From NCBI GenBank assembly GCA_007026445.1, contig VDMD01000133.1, positions 1 to 59,247 of the forward strand: DNA of 59,247 bases. Reading direction: 5' to 3'. The notes beneath the pieces were generated by a model. That model was not told where the DNA came from. It searched no databases and saw only the letters and a program-made list of their open reading frames with translations. Both the position numbers and the translations under genes were made by a program. Below, piece by piece: positions 47,726 to 59,247 of the stretch; position 1 is the stretch's first letter; each line of letters opens with the position of its first letter. The stretch comes from Schizophyllum amplum (Eukaryota > Basidiomycota > Agaricomycetes > Agaricales > Schizophyllaceae).

Positions 47726-49656
47726 ATGAACCGATTGCTTAGCCGTTCTCTGACTCGTACTCCCATCTTTGCGGCCAGGTCCCCCTTCATCCCACCGCTC
47801 AGAAAAATGGCCACCGCGACCACGCCCGAGTTTGTGCGCCATTTGCCTCATACCCGATCTGTGCTGCGATTGACCTTGATGCGCAGAACAAGATGCTCTA
47901 TGCACCGCTCGCGGAGATCGACCCCGCGGTGCAGAACATCATCGACAAGGAGACGTGGCGGCAGTTCACCGGCCTGGAGCTCATCGCGTCGGAGGTATAC
48001 ATGTACCACGACTTCCTGCCGCGCGCGCGCTGATCATGCGTGCAGAACCTAACCAGTCGCGCGACGATGGAGGCGAACGGCTCCATCCTCACGAACAAGT
48101 ACTCTGAGGGCCTCCCCGACCACCGGTACTACGGTGGGAACGAGTACATTGACGAGCTGGAGCAGCTTTGCCGCAAGCGCGCCCTTGAGGCGTTCCACCT
48201 CGACCCGGCAAAGTGGGGTGTCAACGTGCAGCCGTACTCTGGCAGTGTGAGCCGCATGTATTCTAAGAGAGGAGCATTCCGCTGACATGCTTTGCAGACC
48301 GCAAAGTAAGGAAAGCGCGTCCTCCTGCGTTTTACCCCTATTCATGATCACCGCAGCTTCGCCGCTCTTACGGCGCTCATCCAGCCTCAGGACCGCCTGA
48401 TGGGTCTCGGGCTTCCAGATGGTGGTCACCTCACCCACGGCTACTACGTGCGTGCTCTAGCTTTGCGCAATGTTCCCGATCTCAACTTACACTTCCCTTC
48501 AGACCGCCAAAAAGAAGATGACGGCGTCGTCTATCTACTTCCAGTCCTTCCCTTATGGCATCTCCTCCGACTCCAAGTTGATCGACTACGAGAGCCTCTC
48601 CAACCAGGCCAAGCTCTTCAAGCCCAGACTCATCATCTGCGGCGCGTCCGCATACCCGCGCGACTGGGACTACAAGGCTTTAAAGACCGTCGCCGAGCGC
48701 GAGGGTGCCTGGTTGATGGCCGATATCGCCCACACCAGCGGTCTTATTGCCGCTCAGCAGCTCAACAACCCCTTCGAGTACTGCGACGTTGTTACGACCA
48801 CGACGTGAGTTGTCTTCACGCGCCTGTGAGCTGTGTTCTCATTCTTCATGATAGCCACAAGACCCTCCGCGGCCCTCGCGCTGGGCTTATCTTCTTCCGC
48901 AAGGACCTTGAGCATGCCAAGGACCTCGAGAAGCGTGTCAACGACGCAGTGTTCCCCGCCTGCCAGGGTGGTCCCCACAACAACGTCAGTGCGCCTGAAT
49001 CTCTGTGCGGTCAATATTCTGACGTTAGCAACAGACGATCGCCGGTATCGCGACTGCTCTCCTTCAAGCCGCGCAGCCTGCTTTCCAGGAGTACGCGAAG
49101 CAGGTCATCAAGAACGCTCGCTCGCTCGCCGAGGCGCTCGTGGCCCACGGCTACCAGCTGCAGACGGACGGCACAGACAACCACCTCGTCCTCTGGGACT
49201 TGCGTCATCTCGGTCTGACGGGTAGCAAGGTCGAGAAGGTCTGCGACCTCATGGGCATCACGATCAACAGTGCGTATCATGCATATCATCCGATTCGAGC
49301 CTCTAACAGACATTGCAGAGAACGCTGTGAACGGTGACACCTCTGCCCAGACGCCAGGCGGTATCCGGTTGGGCACGTCTGCGCTGACGTCGCGTGACAT
49401 GAAGGAGGAGGACATCAAGATCGTTGCCGACTTCCTGCACCGCGCCGTGCAGATTTCCCTCACCCTCCAGAAGGAGGCCGGCACCAAGAAGCTCGTCGAC
49501 TTCGTGCGCGTAGCTACGCAGCAGGAGGACGGCAAGGTCGGCTTCGAGCAGGTCCGCGCGCTCCGCGATGAGGTCCGCCAGTTCGCGAGCAAGTGGCCGC
49601 TCCCGGGTGTCGATGTTGCGAACCTGAAGAAGCCCGAGGGTCTGCACTACGAGTAG
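47726..49656 (+). CDS. SHMT: Serine hydroxymethyltransferase
   Basis: A PLP enzyme that interconverts serine plus tetrahydrofolate with glycine plus 5,10-methylene-THF. From ATG 47726 the leader [20 protein letters not shown] is a mitochondrial-type presequence. A second in-frame ATG at 47807 ([19 protein letters not shown]) would give a cytosolic form. An intron joins PEF to [20 protein letters not shown]. Family blocks follow: [103 protein letters not shown] and the PLP Lys in [16 protein letters not shown] (split by an intron near 48805-48855). Then come [28 protein letters not shown] and [17 protein letters not shown], ending KKPEGLHYE. No frame break. Confidence 0.96.
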
Positions 49657-50081
49657 ATGGAGGAAGGGATGGAGGGGATGGAAACGTTTTGACGAAGATT
49701 CAACGTTCACTTGTATATGCTCTAGCTAGTATCCCGGACATTCAACCGTCCGTGCTGTCATTACTGTATTTCTAGTATCAATGCTGTCTCGCGCTGTGTT
49801 ATGTCGGTCTATGGCGCTCTCAGCGGTCTTCAACATCGAAAAGCAGATGCACGCGGGATGCAAGAATTGACTAGGATTCACGGCGCCACTACGTAGATGA
49901 TCACGTGCACGTATCCCATTGTTCTCTCTTTCTTCCTCGCCACCGCGCGCTGTTCCCAATCTGGCGTTCACGCCATTGTCCTTCTACATCACTACACTTC
50001 AGTGCTCAGCAATCATCACTTGTCCACCTTGACTGCACAAGGGCGATCACCACGCAGCTTTGAGTCCGAAATCTCGTCAAC
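49657..50081. other. Intergenic between SHMT and HIRA
   Basis: 3' UTR of SHMT and the promoter of HIRA. No gene seen. Confidence 0.45.
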
Positions 50082-53000
50082 ATGCGCTTCACTAAACCTG
50101 CCTGGGTCATACACGACGTGGCAAACGCAAGAGGCGACCAGACGAAAGCAAAGCGAGCCACAATATACTCTGTCCATGTCCATCCAGATGGCTCGCGTAT
50201 CGCCACCGGCGGCCTGGACGCGAAGATTCGCATATGGAGTACAAAGCCCATCCTCGATTCCGCGTCCGAAACATCAAATCGCCCGCCGAAACTGCTATGT
50301 ACGCTCACGATGCATACGGGGCCCGTTCTTACTGTGCGGTGGGCACACTCGGGACGGTGGCTGGCGAGCGGAAGCGACGACGCCATTGTGATGATCTGGG
50401 ACTTGGATCCGTGCGTGGCTTGCTTTTCGACGCGACTCAAATATGCTGACACCGATGCTTTGTTTAGTCGCGGCAGGGGGCGCGTATGGGGATCAGACGA
50501 GGTGAACTACGAGGGATGGAAACCTCTCAAGCGGCTACCGGGACACGAAAGTGGTGCGTCTTCCCTATACTGCGCTGCCCCCCACATCGGCTCACCTTGC
50601 CCCCTTCAGATGTCACGGACGTAGCGTGGTCGCCCGGCGATCGCTACCTCGCATCCGTCGGCCTCGACTCACGCGTTATTATCTGGTGTGGGTTCACACT
50701 CGGTGCGCCCACAATGTCCTGCACCCTCCCTGCATCTCACTCAATGCTGCATGACATACAGAGTGTCTACACCGGCTTGATCAGCACCAGGGCTTCGTTA
50801 AGGGTGTGTGCTGGGACCCCGTCGGCGAATTTTTGGCGACTCAGTCGGACGACAGGTCGGTCAAGATCTGGCGTACTTCTGACTGGAGTCTGGAGGCAGA
50901 AGTGAAGAAACCGTTCGAGGACTCGCCGGGGAGCACGTTCTTCAGACGCTTGAGGTGCGGTAGAGGTCTCATTCTCCGTGTATGCTAGGTGATAATTGAC
51001 ACTCCACAGCTGGTCTCCGGATGGCGCGCATATAACGGCGTCTAATGCGACAAACAACAAGGGCTTTGTCTTTATCGCTGCTGTCATCACGCGGAATTCG
51101 TGGACATCCGAGATCAGTCTGGTCGGTCATGAGAATACGGTCGAGGTTGCGGTACGGCTACCGTTGGAACATCTTTCCTCGAGCTAATTTGATCCCCTCA
51201 GTCATACAACCCGCACATATTCCTTCGTGATCCCAGTAAGCCGGTGGCTACGTCCAACATCTGCTCAGTGGTTGCGCTCGGCGCCGATGACCGGTCGGTT
51301 TCGGTGTGGCAAACGAAGTCGGCGCGCCCGCTCATCGTAGCGAGGGAGGTCTTTGACCGCCAAATAATGGATCTCAGCTGGTATGTTCTTGTCGTCCGCA
51401 ATATGTTTGGCTTTCGTCCTGCTCTTGTTCCCTCATCGCCTTCCGGCGTTCTCTCAACTTCGTGCGAATTCTAACGCCGATTGACAGGTCATGGGACGGC
51501 TTTTCGCTCTACGCAGTGTCCTCGGACGGGACACTGGCTGCCTTCCACTTCGATCCTGAGGAGCTCGCTGGCCTCGCATCACACTCCGTGCAGGAACAGT
51601 ATCTCACAAAATTCGGGTGACTTCCCCTCAGCTGCTGTTCTTGAAAATCTTCTGACGCATGGATCAGTTACGTACCACCCCCGCTTCCGGAAGGCTTTTC
51701 ACACATTGCCGCGCCCAACGGCAGAGCTCAAATCACGCCGCCGCCGTCGCCTGGCCGCAACCAAACTGTCGCGCTGCCTACGTTGGCGCCCAACATGAAC
51801 GGACCCGCGGACGGCGAGCGCGTCAACGTGCTGGTCGCCAAGCGCAGCCACAAAAAGCGCAACAATGTTATGATGTCCGCCAACAATATACCGCACCAAC
51901 CTCCGTCGCCCTCGCGAGGCCATCCGCCGCTGTCAGCTCCGCCTATGATTGGCCCGTCGCGCACCTCTTCGTCGTCACTCGCATCCGCATTCGATGCGTC
52001 CGCGCCGCGTTCGTCGTATTTTGCTCCTCCGGAGCAGCCCATGGCGATGGATCGGTCGGAGTGGGGTATGGACACGGATGACGTGCGTATCGATGCGCTG
52101 GACAATGTGATGGCTTCTCCGCTCGGGTTGAAGGGGAAGCGCAAGGCGTCCGAGATGGACGAGCCGCGTCCGAGTGCGCGTACGCTTGGCGGGGACAGGC
52201 CTGCACGGGAGGGAGAGCCGCACGCGCGGCAGCTGGATAGGGACAGCCGCGTATCTACGTGGAAAACTGATTTGGCGAAGCTGCCGGTGCCGCGCTTGCT
52301 CACGTATCTGTCGACGGAGGTGGAGGGGACGGCTGATACGTTTGATGCAGTGAATTCGGATAACGACGGTGAGTTGATGCGGTTATTGTTTGTGGGCCTC
52401 GACTGACTATTGCTTTCTAGCGCCGACGGAGGTTATGGGCATCAGTCGAAAGCAGACGATGTGGCTGGATTATTTGCCGTCATTAGCGCTGCTAGTACAA
52501 GCCACTCCGTTCTACTGTGCGGTTGCCATGCTCGACGGTAGCGTCAACGTGTACACGCATACGGGGAGAAGGTGAAGTCGACCTGAGTGATCTGCTTGAA
52601 GTGGTCGCTTACCAATATATGCAGACTGATGCCGACCATGGCCCTCGGGGATCCCGCGGCATTCATGGATGGCTACAGACATGCACTCATGGTCATTACG
52701 ACGACCGGCATGGTATACTCGTGGTATGTCAAAAAGCTCGTGAACCTTTGGTCTGCCTGACATTCGCTCAAGGGACGTGAAGAACGGAAAGGCGTTCTTC
52801 CCGCCTGTATCTGTGAACGCGGCAGTGCGGCCGGGCCAGAACATCGTCGCGGCATCAGTGCGACACAACGGCGTGCCGGTATTGAACACGTCCGAGGGCA
52901 CTGCTTATGCACACGACCCGGCTCTTTCGACATGGGTCAAGGTCAGCGAGAGGTGGTGGTCAGAGGGGTCGAATGTGTGGTCTGGGCGACAGCGGTCGAA

Positions 53001-53586
53001 CCACGCAGGCGGCCGTCCGTGGCCCGATGGCAGCGATCGAAAGCAGCATATCAGTGCTGGACGAGAGCGCGGCTGTCAAGCAGCGGCCACAGTGGTGGGA
53101 CTCGGCACTGACGCTCGGGCATCTGGAGACACGCTTGTTATCGACGAAATTGCTCGATAGCCCGCAGGAGCATAAGCAGGTAAGGGATAAGCGCGGCATG
53201 GTTGGTGAAGTCGTTGACATTGCATGCGACAGGCACTGCTGCAATATGCGAAGAGGATAGCGGATGAGGGCTTCCGAGGGAAGGCAGATGAGCTTGCGAA
53301 GGAGCTGTTTGGGCCGATTTACTGGTGCGTGCCGTTGAACGTGGATGGGGGCTCGTACTGATAGTGTTCGCGCAGGCGACCTGGACGAGGTGACACAACT
53401 TGGACTCCAACTGTACTGGGGATGGCGAAGCGGGATCTATTGAAGGAGGTCCTGTCGATCTTCGGTTCGTCCAATCTCGCGGTTTTGAGGCGGTTACTTA
53501 CAATTCCTTCAGCGCGGAGCAGGACACTCACCAAGCTGGGAATGGACTATCAGGATTTGTTGAAAAAGTCAACAACGGAAGACTGA
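50082..53586 (+). CDS. HIRA: Histone chaperone HIRA (Hir1-like)
   Basis: Deposits H3.3-H4 independently of replication as part of the HIR complex; nuclear. Start MRFTKPAWVIHD. Seven WD-type blades are readable: GGLDAKIRIWS, GSDDAIVMIWD, VGLDSRVIIWC, QSDDRSVKIWR, a divergent NKGFVFIAAVITR, GADDRSVSVWQ and SSDGTLAAFHF. A Pro/Ser-rich linker includes NVLVAKRSHKKRNN and LKGKRKASEMDEPRP (candidate B domain and NLS). The HIRA C-terminal domain reads PFYCAVAMLDGSVNVYTHTG, GYRHALMVITTTGMVYSW, FFPPVSVNAAVRPG, GVPVLNTSEGTAYAHDPALS, TLGHLETRLLSTKLLDSPQE, GFRGKADELAKELFGPIYW and GMAKRDLLKEVLSIFGSSN, ending LLKKSTTED. An extra C at 53001-53002 breaks the frame between WSGRQRSN and TQAAVRGPMAA. Many introns. 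Confidence 0.93.
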
Positions 53587-54014
53587 TTGTGGGGCGTACG
53601 ATGCAAGCGCTGAACAATGCAATGCACAGGATGACCTTGTATTATTCTTTTACTGTCTTATTGTCCGCACGCTGCCCATAAATTGCACGACGCACGGCAG
53701 GAGCGGTGACGTCTAGGTTGTCTGCGACAACAGACAACCTAGACCGTCACAGCGCCGACGGTAGTCAAGCGTAGCGTTATGGTGAAGAACAAAGGGCGCT
53801 GCCCAGTGGTGATCACAAATACGGGCAAACTTCGTGATCCGGATATCACGATCCACGGCAGTTCCCGGTGATGATCACGGTCATCAAATTCACGTGCCAG
53901 AACGCACAGCGCGTCAGCGCCGAGCGACGGCCGCGTGAATCAATACTTAAATGACATGTCTGGTCGCATGTTTGAGTGAACTCTCTCTTTCTCTTCCCGA
54001 ACTTCCATCTCAGC
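53587..54014. other. Intergenic with hairpin and palindromic motifs
   Basis: Contains a long inverted repeat at 53706-53750 and several TGATCAC-type palindromes (53809-53816, 53833-53850, 53872-53878) upstream of the DUF4336 gene. No gene seen. Confidence 0.6.
53706..53750. repeat. Near-perfect 19/20-bp inverted repeat, 6-base loop
   Basis: Arms GTGACGTCTAGGTTGTCTG (53706-53724) and CAGACAACCTAGACCGTCAC (53731-53750) pair fully except for one extra base, around the loop CGACAA. It lies 120 bases after the HIRA stop. It could be a 3' hairpin or a tiny transposon relic. Confidence 0.85.
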
Positions 54015-55266
54015 ATGTCGGAGACTGTGATTCGTGAGGTACGCCTTGCGAAATTCGTTGCGAGAGGCGCAACTCACCGGTTCGTATGCAGGTCGTCAAA
54101 GACGTCGTCACCTTTTCCAAGTTGGTTACTTGATTGACTTTTCGTATTGGGACCGACAAGTCTGTTTGTCAGGCCATTCAACCGCTTTGGACTCGTGCCC
54201 GTGGGAGGTCGCTCGACCGCCATCAAGCTCAAGGCCGGAGGTGTTTGGGTACTCGCGTCCACACCTCTTGATACAGAGACCAAGGCCAGAATTGACGCCC
54301 TTGGGCCTGTCAAGTTCGTTCTGTCCATCTCATGCCACTGCGCTCTGTTGACCTCTGCTGCCAGGTATATCATCGGCGCGGATGCCGTGCATCACCTGTT
54401 CCTTGGTGATTACAAGTTCACAACTCTCATTGAGGAACGGCATTCTGATGCAGGTTCACAGGCGACTTCAAGCAGGCTTACCCAGACGCCAAACTCATCG
54501 CACCAGAGTCTGCGATAGAGCGTCATGGTGACAAGGACCTCAAATTCGATGGAGGTAGATCATCAACGCATGCCTTTCGTCTTGTCCCCTGATTCTCAAC
54601 GCATACATTCAGCCTGGGGCAAAGACCCTGAAGATACCAAGTACGGCTTCGAAGATGAGGTCCGTAGAATATTCTCTTTATACATCGCCACCGTCAATGA
54701 CACCAGTTGCCCAGGTCGAACATTGGTGCGCAGCTCGATGCGTCGAATCACGTTTCCGAGTTGAAGTATATTTGCAGCTATTTCTCCGCATTCAAGAACA
54801 AGGATGTTGCTTTCCTGCATAAGGAGAGCAAAACCTTGATCGAGGCGGACCTGTTGTTCAACCTTCCGCCGAATGAGCAGGTGAGTTCCCCAGTTTACCC
54901 CACCATAAGTCCCGCGCTCACCTCGCATTAGTATTCGAAGAGCAAGTCTGCTGGAAAACTGCCGATCGGAATGACTCCGACCAGTTGGCTGCACAGCAAA
55001 TTCACCTGGTCGATGGCTGAGAATACGGAGTGAGTCCTCCTTTTGCGTAACCGCATGATCAATGACTCATTTATCGGCTTGCAGAACCATGAGACGCGAT
55101 GCGCTCAAGGTGGCCAACTGGAACTTTGACAGGATTATTCCCTGCCACGGTGTACGTACAAATTACAGTCATCATTCCGTGAAGACTAACTTACATTCTT
55201 CAGGATGTCATTGAGACCGGCGGCGTAGCGGCGTGGAAGGCCGCATACAAGAAATACTTTGAGTAA
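54015..55266 (+). CDS. DUF4336 protein (metallo-beta-lactamase-like fold)
   Basis: Begins MSETVIRE, then KDVVTFSKPFNRFGLVPVGG, RSTAIKLKAGGVWVLASTPL, LGPVKYIIGADAVHHLFLGD, QAYPDAKLIAPESAIERHGD, DEAWGKDPEDTKYGFEDE-type, SAFKNKDVAFLHKESKTLIE, ADLLFNLPPNEQ, RDALKVANWNFDRIIPCHGD and ends AAWKAAYKKYFE. The order of strands and the motifs A-VHHLF and PCHGD match DUF4336, a family with a lactamase-like core but without the full HxHxDH metal site. About eight introns. Enzymatic activity unknown. Confidence 0.82.
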
Positions 55267-55837
55267 GCTAGGCATGACGTTGCCATAAGGACCATTATGA
55301 TGCGGACGAGCTCGTTGTAGCTGTGTACTTTCCCTTCATTTCGCAAGCAGATCATCATTGACGCCTTCTACGAATCGCACTTTGGCCCATGGTGCGCGGT
55401 TGTAGGTTGGCAGCGTGCCACGCTGCGTACGCATGGCTGCCGCTTCGTTCGCAATCCTCGAGGCGGCGCCATGTATCAACCTCCGCTGTATGTTGCGCCA
55501 ATTTAGGTTGCATGCTAGTAAAGATCAAGAACTCATCGCATCGATGATATCAAGCGCCAATCGGTGGAACTAGGGCTGGCGGCGAGGGCAGACGAAGTGT
55601 ATGGAAGCGCCTGGGAACACCAGGTCACGGCCGGACCGCGGGCTGTGTGTCACGATCCCCCAATTCAGCTTGGGCACGTTGCAACCGCGCGCTCGACAGC
55701 TGGGCAGGTATAAGAAGCGCCTGCGCTGCTCAATGTATCATTCACCCTCTAGCACGCCACGCACCATCCCGCTGACTCCCTTCTGTGCGCTCCCAACCTG
55801 ATCTTGATTCCATCGGCACCTTTTGTTCCACGTCGCG
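55267..55837. other. Intergenic, promoter of the zinc-finger gene
   Basis: Open frames are short and featureless. The promoter of the gene at 55838 is expected here. Confidence 0.45.
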
Positions 55838-58027
55838 ATGCCCTACTGCAAAACCTGCGACCGCAAGTTTCGAGATGCAGCGAGTCTGCAGCAGCACCTG
55901 CGGACCTCAGGGGCGGAGCATCCCCGTTGCCAGATTTGCGAACGCAAGTTCACCGACGAGACTGCCTTTGAGCAGGTGAGTCTTCATTTAAGCGCCGTCT
56001 TCACTGCATTCCCTCACGACATCTTCGCGCTACGTTCGATATATCTTTATCATGCACGAGATCGCCATGTTGAACTTAGGACTAATTCTCCCAACAGCAC
56101 ATGGAATCAAAGCATCCCAAACGTTACCCGTGCCCGACACATCCGAACTCGATCTTCAACACGCCCGAGGCGTTGGAAGACCACTATAGAGGCCACTCCT
56201 CTCACCCTAATTGCCTGAATTGCGGTAAGGGATACCTCAACTGGGACCTCATGATGGAGGTAAGTGATGTTCGTTTCATATATTGGTTGCTCACTGCTGA
56301 ATATTCGTCCAACAGCATCATGACGCCGCGCACCCGAATGTCGTTTGCGAGATGTGTGGCGGACATCGGACGATCTACCTCGACCAGCAGCAGACTCATT
56401 GGCAGCAGAGTCGCTGGCATCCGTCCTGCGAGAAATGTGAAGAGGGCTTTTACAATCGCGCCGCTCTCGCCGTGGTGGGTTTCGTGATTATGAGTGCGGG
56501 TCTTGTCACTGACGCGAGTTCACCTGTAGCACATGGAAGAGTGCGGGAAGGAGACTTGCGAGGCTTGCGGCGCGATCTTCATGAGCGAGTACCCAATCGA
56601 AGGCGAAAAGCTCTGCGAGGTGTGCTGCCCGCGCGAGGAGTACGAGGAGGTGCCGGACGACGCGCCGATGCTGGTTCTCCAGGTGAGTCGCGTATACCGC
56701 GTCGTTATGCGTTGGGTCATCGTTCGTCTTCAGCCCGATAGCGGCGAGTGGCGCCCAGTGGGCACGCCTCAGACCGCTTGGCCTGCGACACCGTTCTCCC
56801 CGCGTCCGGATGGGCGAGCTGCGCCGCTTCCGCAGCCTACGCAAGGCATGTGCTCCATCTGGTCGACGAGCGAGGTAAGGGTGGTGCTAGTATAGGTTAT
56901 CGTGTTGCCTGACCGCAACACTTAGAACAGGTCGACCGCATATCTGGCGCCGTCGCTCCCAACCCCGGTCCAACCGTCCCTCCAGCCGTCGCAGCAGCTT
57001 ATTACACAAGAGCATTCTCTGGCTTCTCGTCATAATCTCCCGACGCTGGAGACACAGGGCCTGAAGGACGCGACCAGGTCCACTTTGGTTGTGGACCATT
57101 CAGCGCGGAGGTATGCTTGGATTTCTGAGTGTCGCGCGGCCACTGAACATTTCCGTCAGCGGCAAGCTTCCGGACGACCCGTCGCCCAACGTCGAGTCGC
57201 CTTCTGGCCTCTCAGAATTACCTAACGTCAGCCCGTATCCTGCCACGCCTAGTGAATCGAACTATAACCCGCTGGAGTCGCGGGAGCCCCGCATTCGGTC
57301 CATAAGCGGCCTGTACGCCCGTCCATCGACAGAGAGCCTCACTCGCCCGGCGAAGGTAGGACGGATGGCGGGCAACTACACAGCTTGGCCGATGGATCGG
57401 CGCACGTCCTCCATGGGTCGCGGGAAGGAGCTCACGATCATGACACCCATCGAGTCCCATTCGCCGCTGGACTCTTCGCCGGAGCTACCTGGTGGCAATC
57501 GCGTCTCGATGTACGACAACATCATGTCTGTTCCGCTGCCTGCCAGCGATGAGGAGGAAGCGTCGCCGATGAGCAGTCCGACCACGAACGTGTCAACGCG
57601 TTCCGAAGACACCTCATCCTCTGTGACAAAGGCGGAGCCCGAGGTTTATGCCACGAAGATCGCGGGGGCTCGAAGATGGACGATGTGGCTGGGATGGCGG
57701 GACGCACGTTGCGGCGGACGTCGCATCTGCCGAGGCTGGTGGAGCACACGAAGTCCGTTGAGCGAGCGGCGATTGCGTCGGCGCCGGCGCCGGCGTGGTC
57801 AGATGTTTTGAAGTGCAGGCTTTGTGCGCGCAATCCTTGCGAGGAACCGACGGTCACGATGTGTGGCCACCTTTGCAACAAGTGCGTGCTTTCTCGAGAG
57901 TTGCTGGCGCTCTGGCTAACATCGAACTGTTAGGTGCATCGTCGACGCCATCATCAGCGGGAGCTCCTGCCCGCTATGCTCTGTACCACAGCTGCTGTAC
58001 TGCATCTTCAAGCTTCGTCTGGACTGA
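55838..58027 (+). CDS. C2H2 zinc-finger and C-terminal RING-finger protein
   Basis: Start MPYCKTCDRKFRDAASLQQH. Successive C2H2-like units are CKTCDRKFRDAASLQQHLRT, CQICERKFTDETAFEQHMES, the degenerate YPCPTHPNSIFNTPEALEDH, CLNCGKGYLNWDLMMEHH, CEMCGGHRTIY and CEKCEEGFYNRAALAVHMEE, then CEACGAIF...LCEVCCP. A long Pro/Ser-rich disordered middle follows (LPTPVQPSLQPSQQL; LPASDEEEASPMSS). The C-terminal RING is CRLCARNPCEEPTVTMCGHL / CNKCIVDAIISGSSCPLCSV, a C3HC4 type, suggesting E3 ubiquitin ligase activity. It ends LLYCIFKLRLD. A missing G in a five-G run (57664-57668) breaks the frame between VYATKIA and GGSKMDDVAG. About nine introns. The combination of N-terminal C2H2 array and C-terminal RING is common in agaricomycetes and poorly characterised. 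Confidence 0.82.
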
Positions 58028-58470
58028 GGCCTTCAAGTCGTTAACTTATTGGTTGTCTTGTTTCTTGGTACCTCCTCTTGTATATGCGCTTGAGCGCGTG
58101 ATGTGTAGCATATTGTCTTGATGCAACCGTTGCGATTGAACCCTGTTCAGGATATCATTGACGCTAATGTTACGGCTTGACTTTGGCTTGATGGAGAACA
58201 AAGACTGCCTATTCCGGCATGCGCTCCTCCTCACCCCACCATCTCAATATGTCAAAACCTGTGCTGCGTACGCATCTGGCAAACCGAGGGCTCAGAGCGC
58301 TCAACGTTCAGCTGCGCTCAGCGGTATCTTTAGTTGCACCGAGGGCGCCTGACATCACGATGGCCGGATACATGACACTTACCCAAGTCTGACGCCATGA
58401 CGTCCGGACGCATATACATGCTGGCATTGCTGAGTGAAGTTGACTCTCACTATCATCGCCCTGCGAAGCT
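58028..58470. other. Intergenic, phosphoketolase promoter
   Basis: No gene recognised. A small open frame at 58158 has no feature. Confidence 0.45.
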
Positions 58471-59247
58471 ATGCCTGGCCAAATCATTTCTGAACCCAAT
58501 CCCCCTCCTGACCATCTCACATCCCGGATGATGTCCAGAGTCTCGCCGTGCAACTCAACACCAAGGATTTCCTTTCGGCGGAGGATCTGAAGGGCGTCCA
58601 GATGTTCAGAAGAGCAGCGGACTTTATAGCAGCAGGTGCGTTGCCGATGTGCTCCCCGAGACCCACTGCTAAACCAGCATGACAGCGATGATCTTCCTGT
58701 CTAAAGACTGCGACGATATTATGCTCGAGAAGGACTCACGTTCGACGATATCAAGCCCCGTCTGCTAGGGCATTGGGGAACCTGCCCAGGCCTGGTCATG
58801 GTCTACGCGCATCTCAACCGCATCATTCGCAAGCGCGACTTGGATGTCGTGTACGTCGTAGGCCCAGGGCACGGAGCGCCAGGCATCCTGGCCTCCCTCT
58901 GGCTCGAAGGCGCATTGCACGCATTCTACCCGGAATACACCATGACTTCCGCCGGGCTCAAAAGGCTGATCTCGCTGTTCAGTGTGCCAGGCGGTTTCCC
59001 CAGGTGCGTGCGTCCTAATCAAACAATGCTCGCGACTGACGCATTGCAGCCACATCAATGCGCAGACACCTGGTTCCATTCACGAGGGAGGCGAACTTGG
59101 CTATGCCCTGGGTGTATCCTTCGGCGCTGTGATGGATAGTCCGACCTAATCGTCGCATGTGTAGTCGGCGACGGAGAAGCTGAGACTGGGCCTACCGCAA
59201 CGGCGTGGCACGGCTTCAAGTACATCGATCCAGCCGAGTCGGGCGCT
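58471..59247 (+). CDS. Phosphoketolase (XFP), 5' part; runs off the window
   Basis: A thiamine-diphosphate enzyme that splits xylulose-5-P or fructose-6-P into acetyl-P and an aldose phosphate. Start [17 protein letters not shown] at 58471. Then, after a frame change at about 58520, [20 protein letters not shown] and [15 protein letters not shown], an intron, AMIFLSKD, and after a second frame change near 58732 [20 protein letters not shown]. The rest is clean: [40 protein letters not shown] (family motif), [40 protein letters not shown] and [20 protein letters not shown] (ThDP GDGE motif). Only about the first third of a usual 800-residue protein is in the window. Both frame breaks fit one missing base at CC/GG runs. 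Confidence 0.92.

Noticed and set aside
47811..47900. Apparent frame break near the SHMT N-terminus
   Set aside because: A normal intron with a GTGCGC donor and a GCGCAG acceptor joins PEF to [12 protein letters not shown] in frame.
50690..50765. Apparent frame break between HIRA WD blades
   Set aside because: A donor at about 50703 and an acceptor at about 50761 join WCGFTLE to CLHRLDQHQGF in frame, so no indel is needed there.

Overview
The window reads as nuclear DNA of an agaricomycete (mushroom or polypore-type) basidiomycete. Protein-coding genes are dense on both strands. They are cut by many 45-70 nt GT-AG introns, and exons of a few codons are common. The gene content is typical of wood- or litter-associated fungi: a GH18 chitinase, a CBM19-type secreted protein, an M28 aminopeptidase, a multi-intron P450, F-box proteins, a TNP2/CACTA transposon and phosphoketolase. 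Gene models were built by eye, by joining frames through plausible splice sites and family conservation, so exon ends are approximate unless stated.

Layout. 1.3-3.3 kb (+): a shortened acyl-CoA carboxylase carboxyltransferase. 4.2-5.8 kb (-): an acidic unknown protein. 6.2-13.7 kb (+): a short-chain dehydrogenase (SDR) gene cut in two by a complete CACTA DNA transposon at 6582-13049, with CACTA..TAGTG ends and a TCT target duplication. The element carries a TNP2 transposase (-) and a divergent companion gene (+). 14.0-16.0 kb: two nearly identical small secreted proteins, head to head. 16.4-17.3 kb (+): a conserved unknown. 17.8-19.5 kb (-): a DUF647/RUS-family protein. 20.0-26.1 kb (-): a full ABCC/Yor1-like ABC transporter. 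26.9-27.9 kb (-): an F-box protein. 28.4-30.3 kb (-): a CBM19-like secreted Ser/Thr-rich protein.

31.0-39.6 kb (+) is a same-strand run of an M28 aminopeptidase, a cytochrome P450, ACC deaminase and a GH18 chitinase. After it come a small membrane protein (-), the divergent pair SRP19 (-) and Swc5/BCNT (+), a large single-exon unknown (-), an F-box-like protein (+), serine hydroxymethyltransferase (+), the histone chaperone HIRA (+), a DUF4336 protein (+), a C2H2 plus RING zinc-finger protein (+), and the 5' part of phosphoketolase, which runs off the right edge.

Two things stand out. First, the CACTA insertion is clean: removing the element and one TCT copy joins the SDR reading frame exactly. 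Second, at least a dozen single-base frame breaks sit in otherwise well-conserved genes, nearly all at short C or G runs (HIRA, P450, RUS, RING protein, phosphoketolase, SDR and others). That pattern looks more like residual base-calling errors than like many pseudogenes. It means the transposon is the only lesion of the SDR gene that I can call real.
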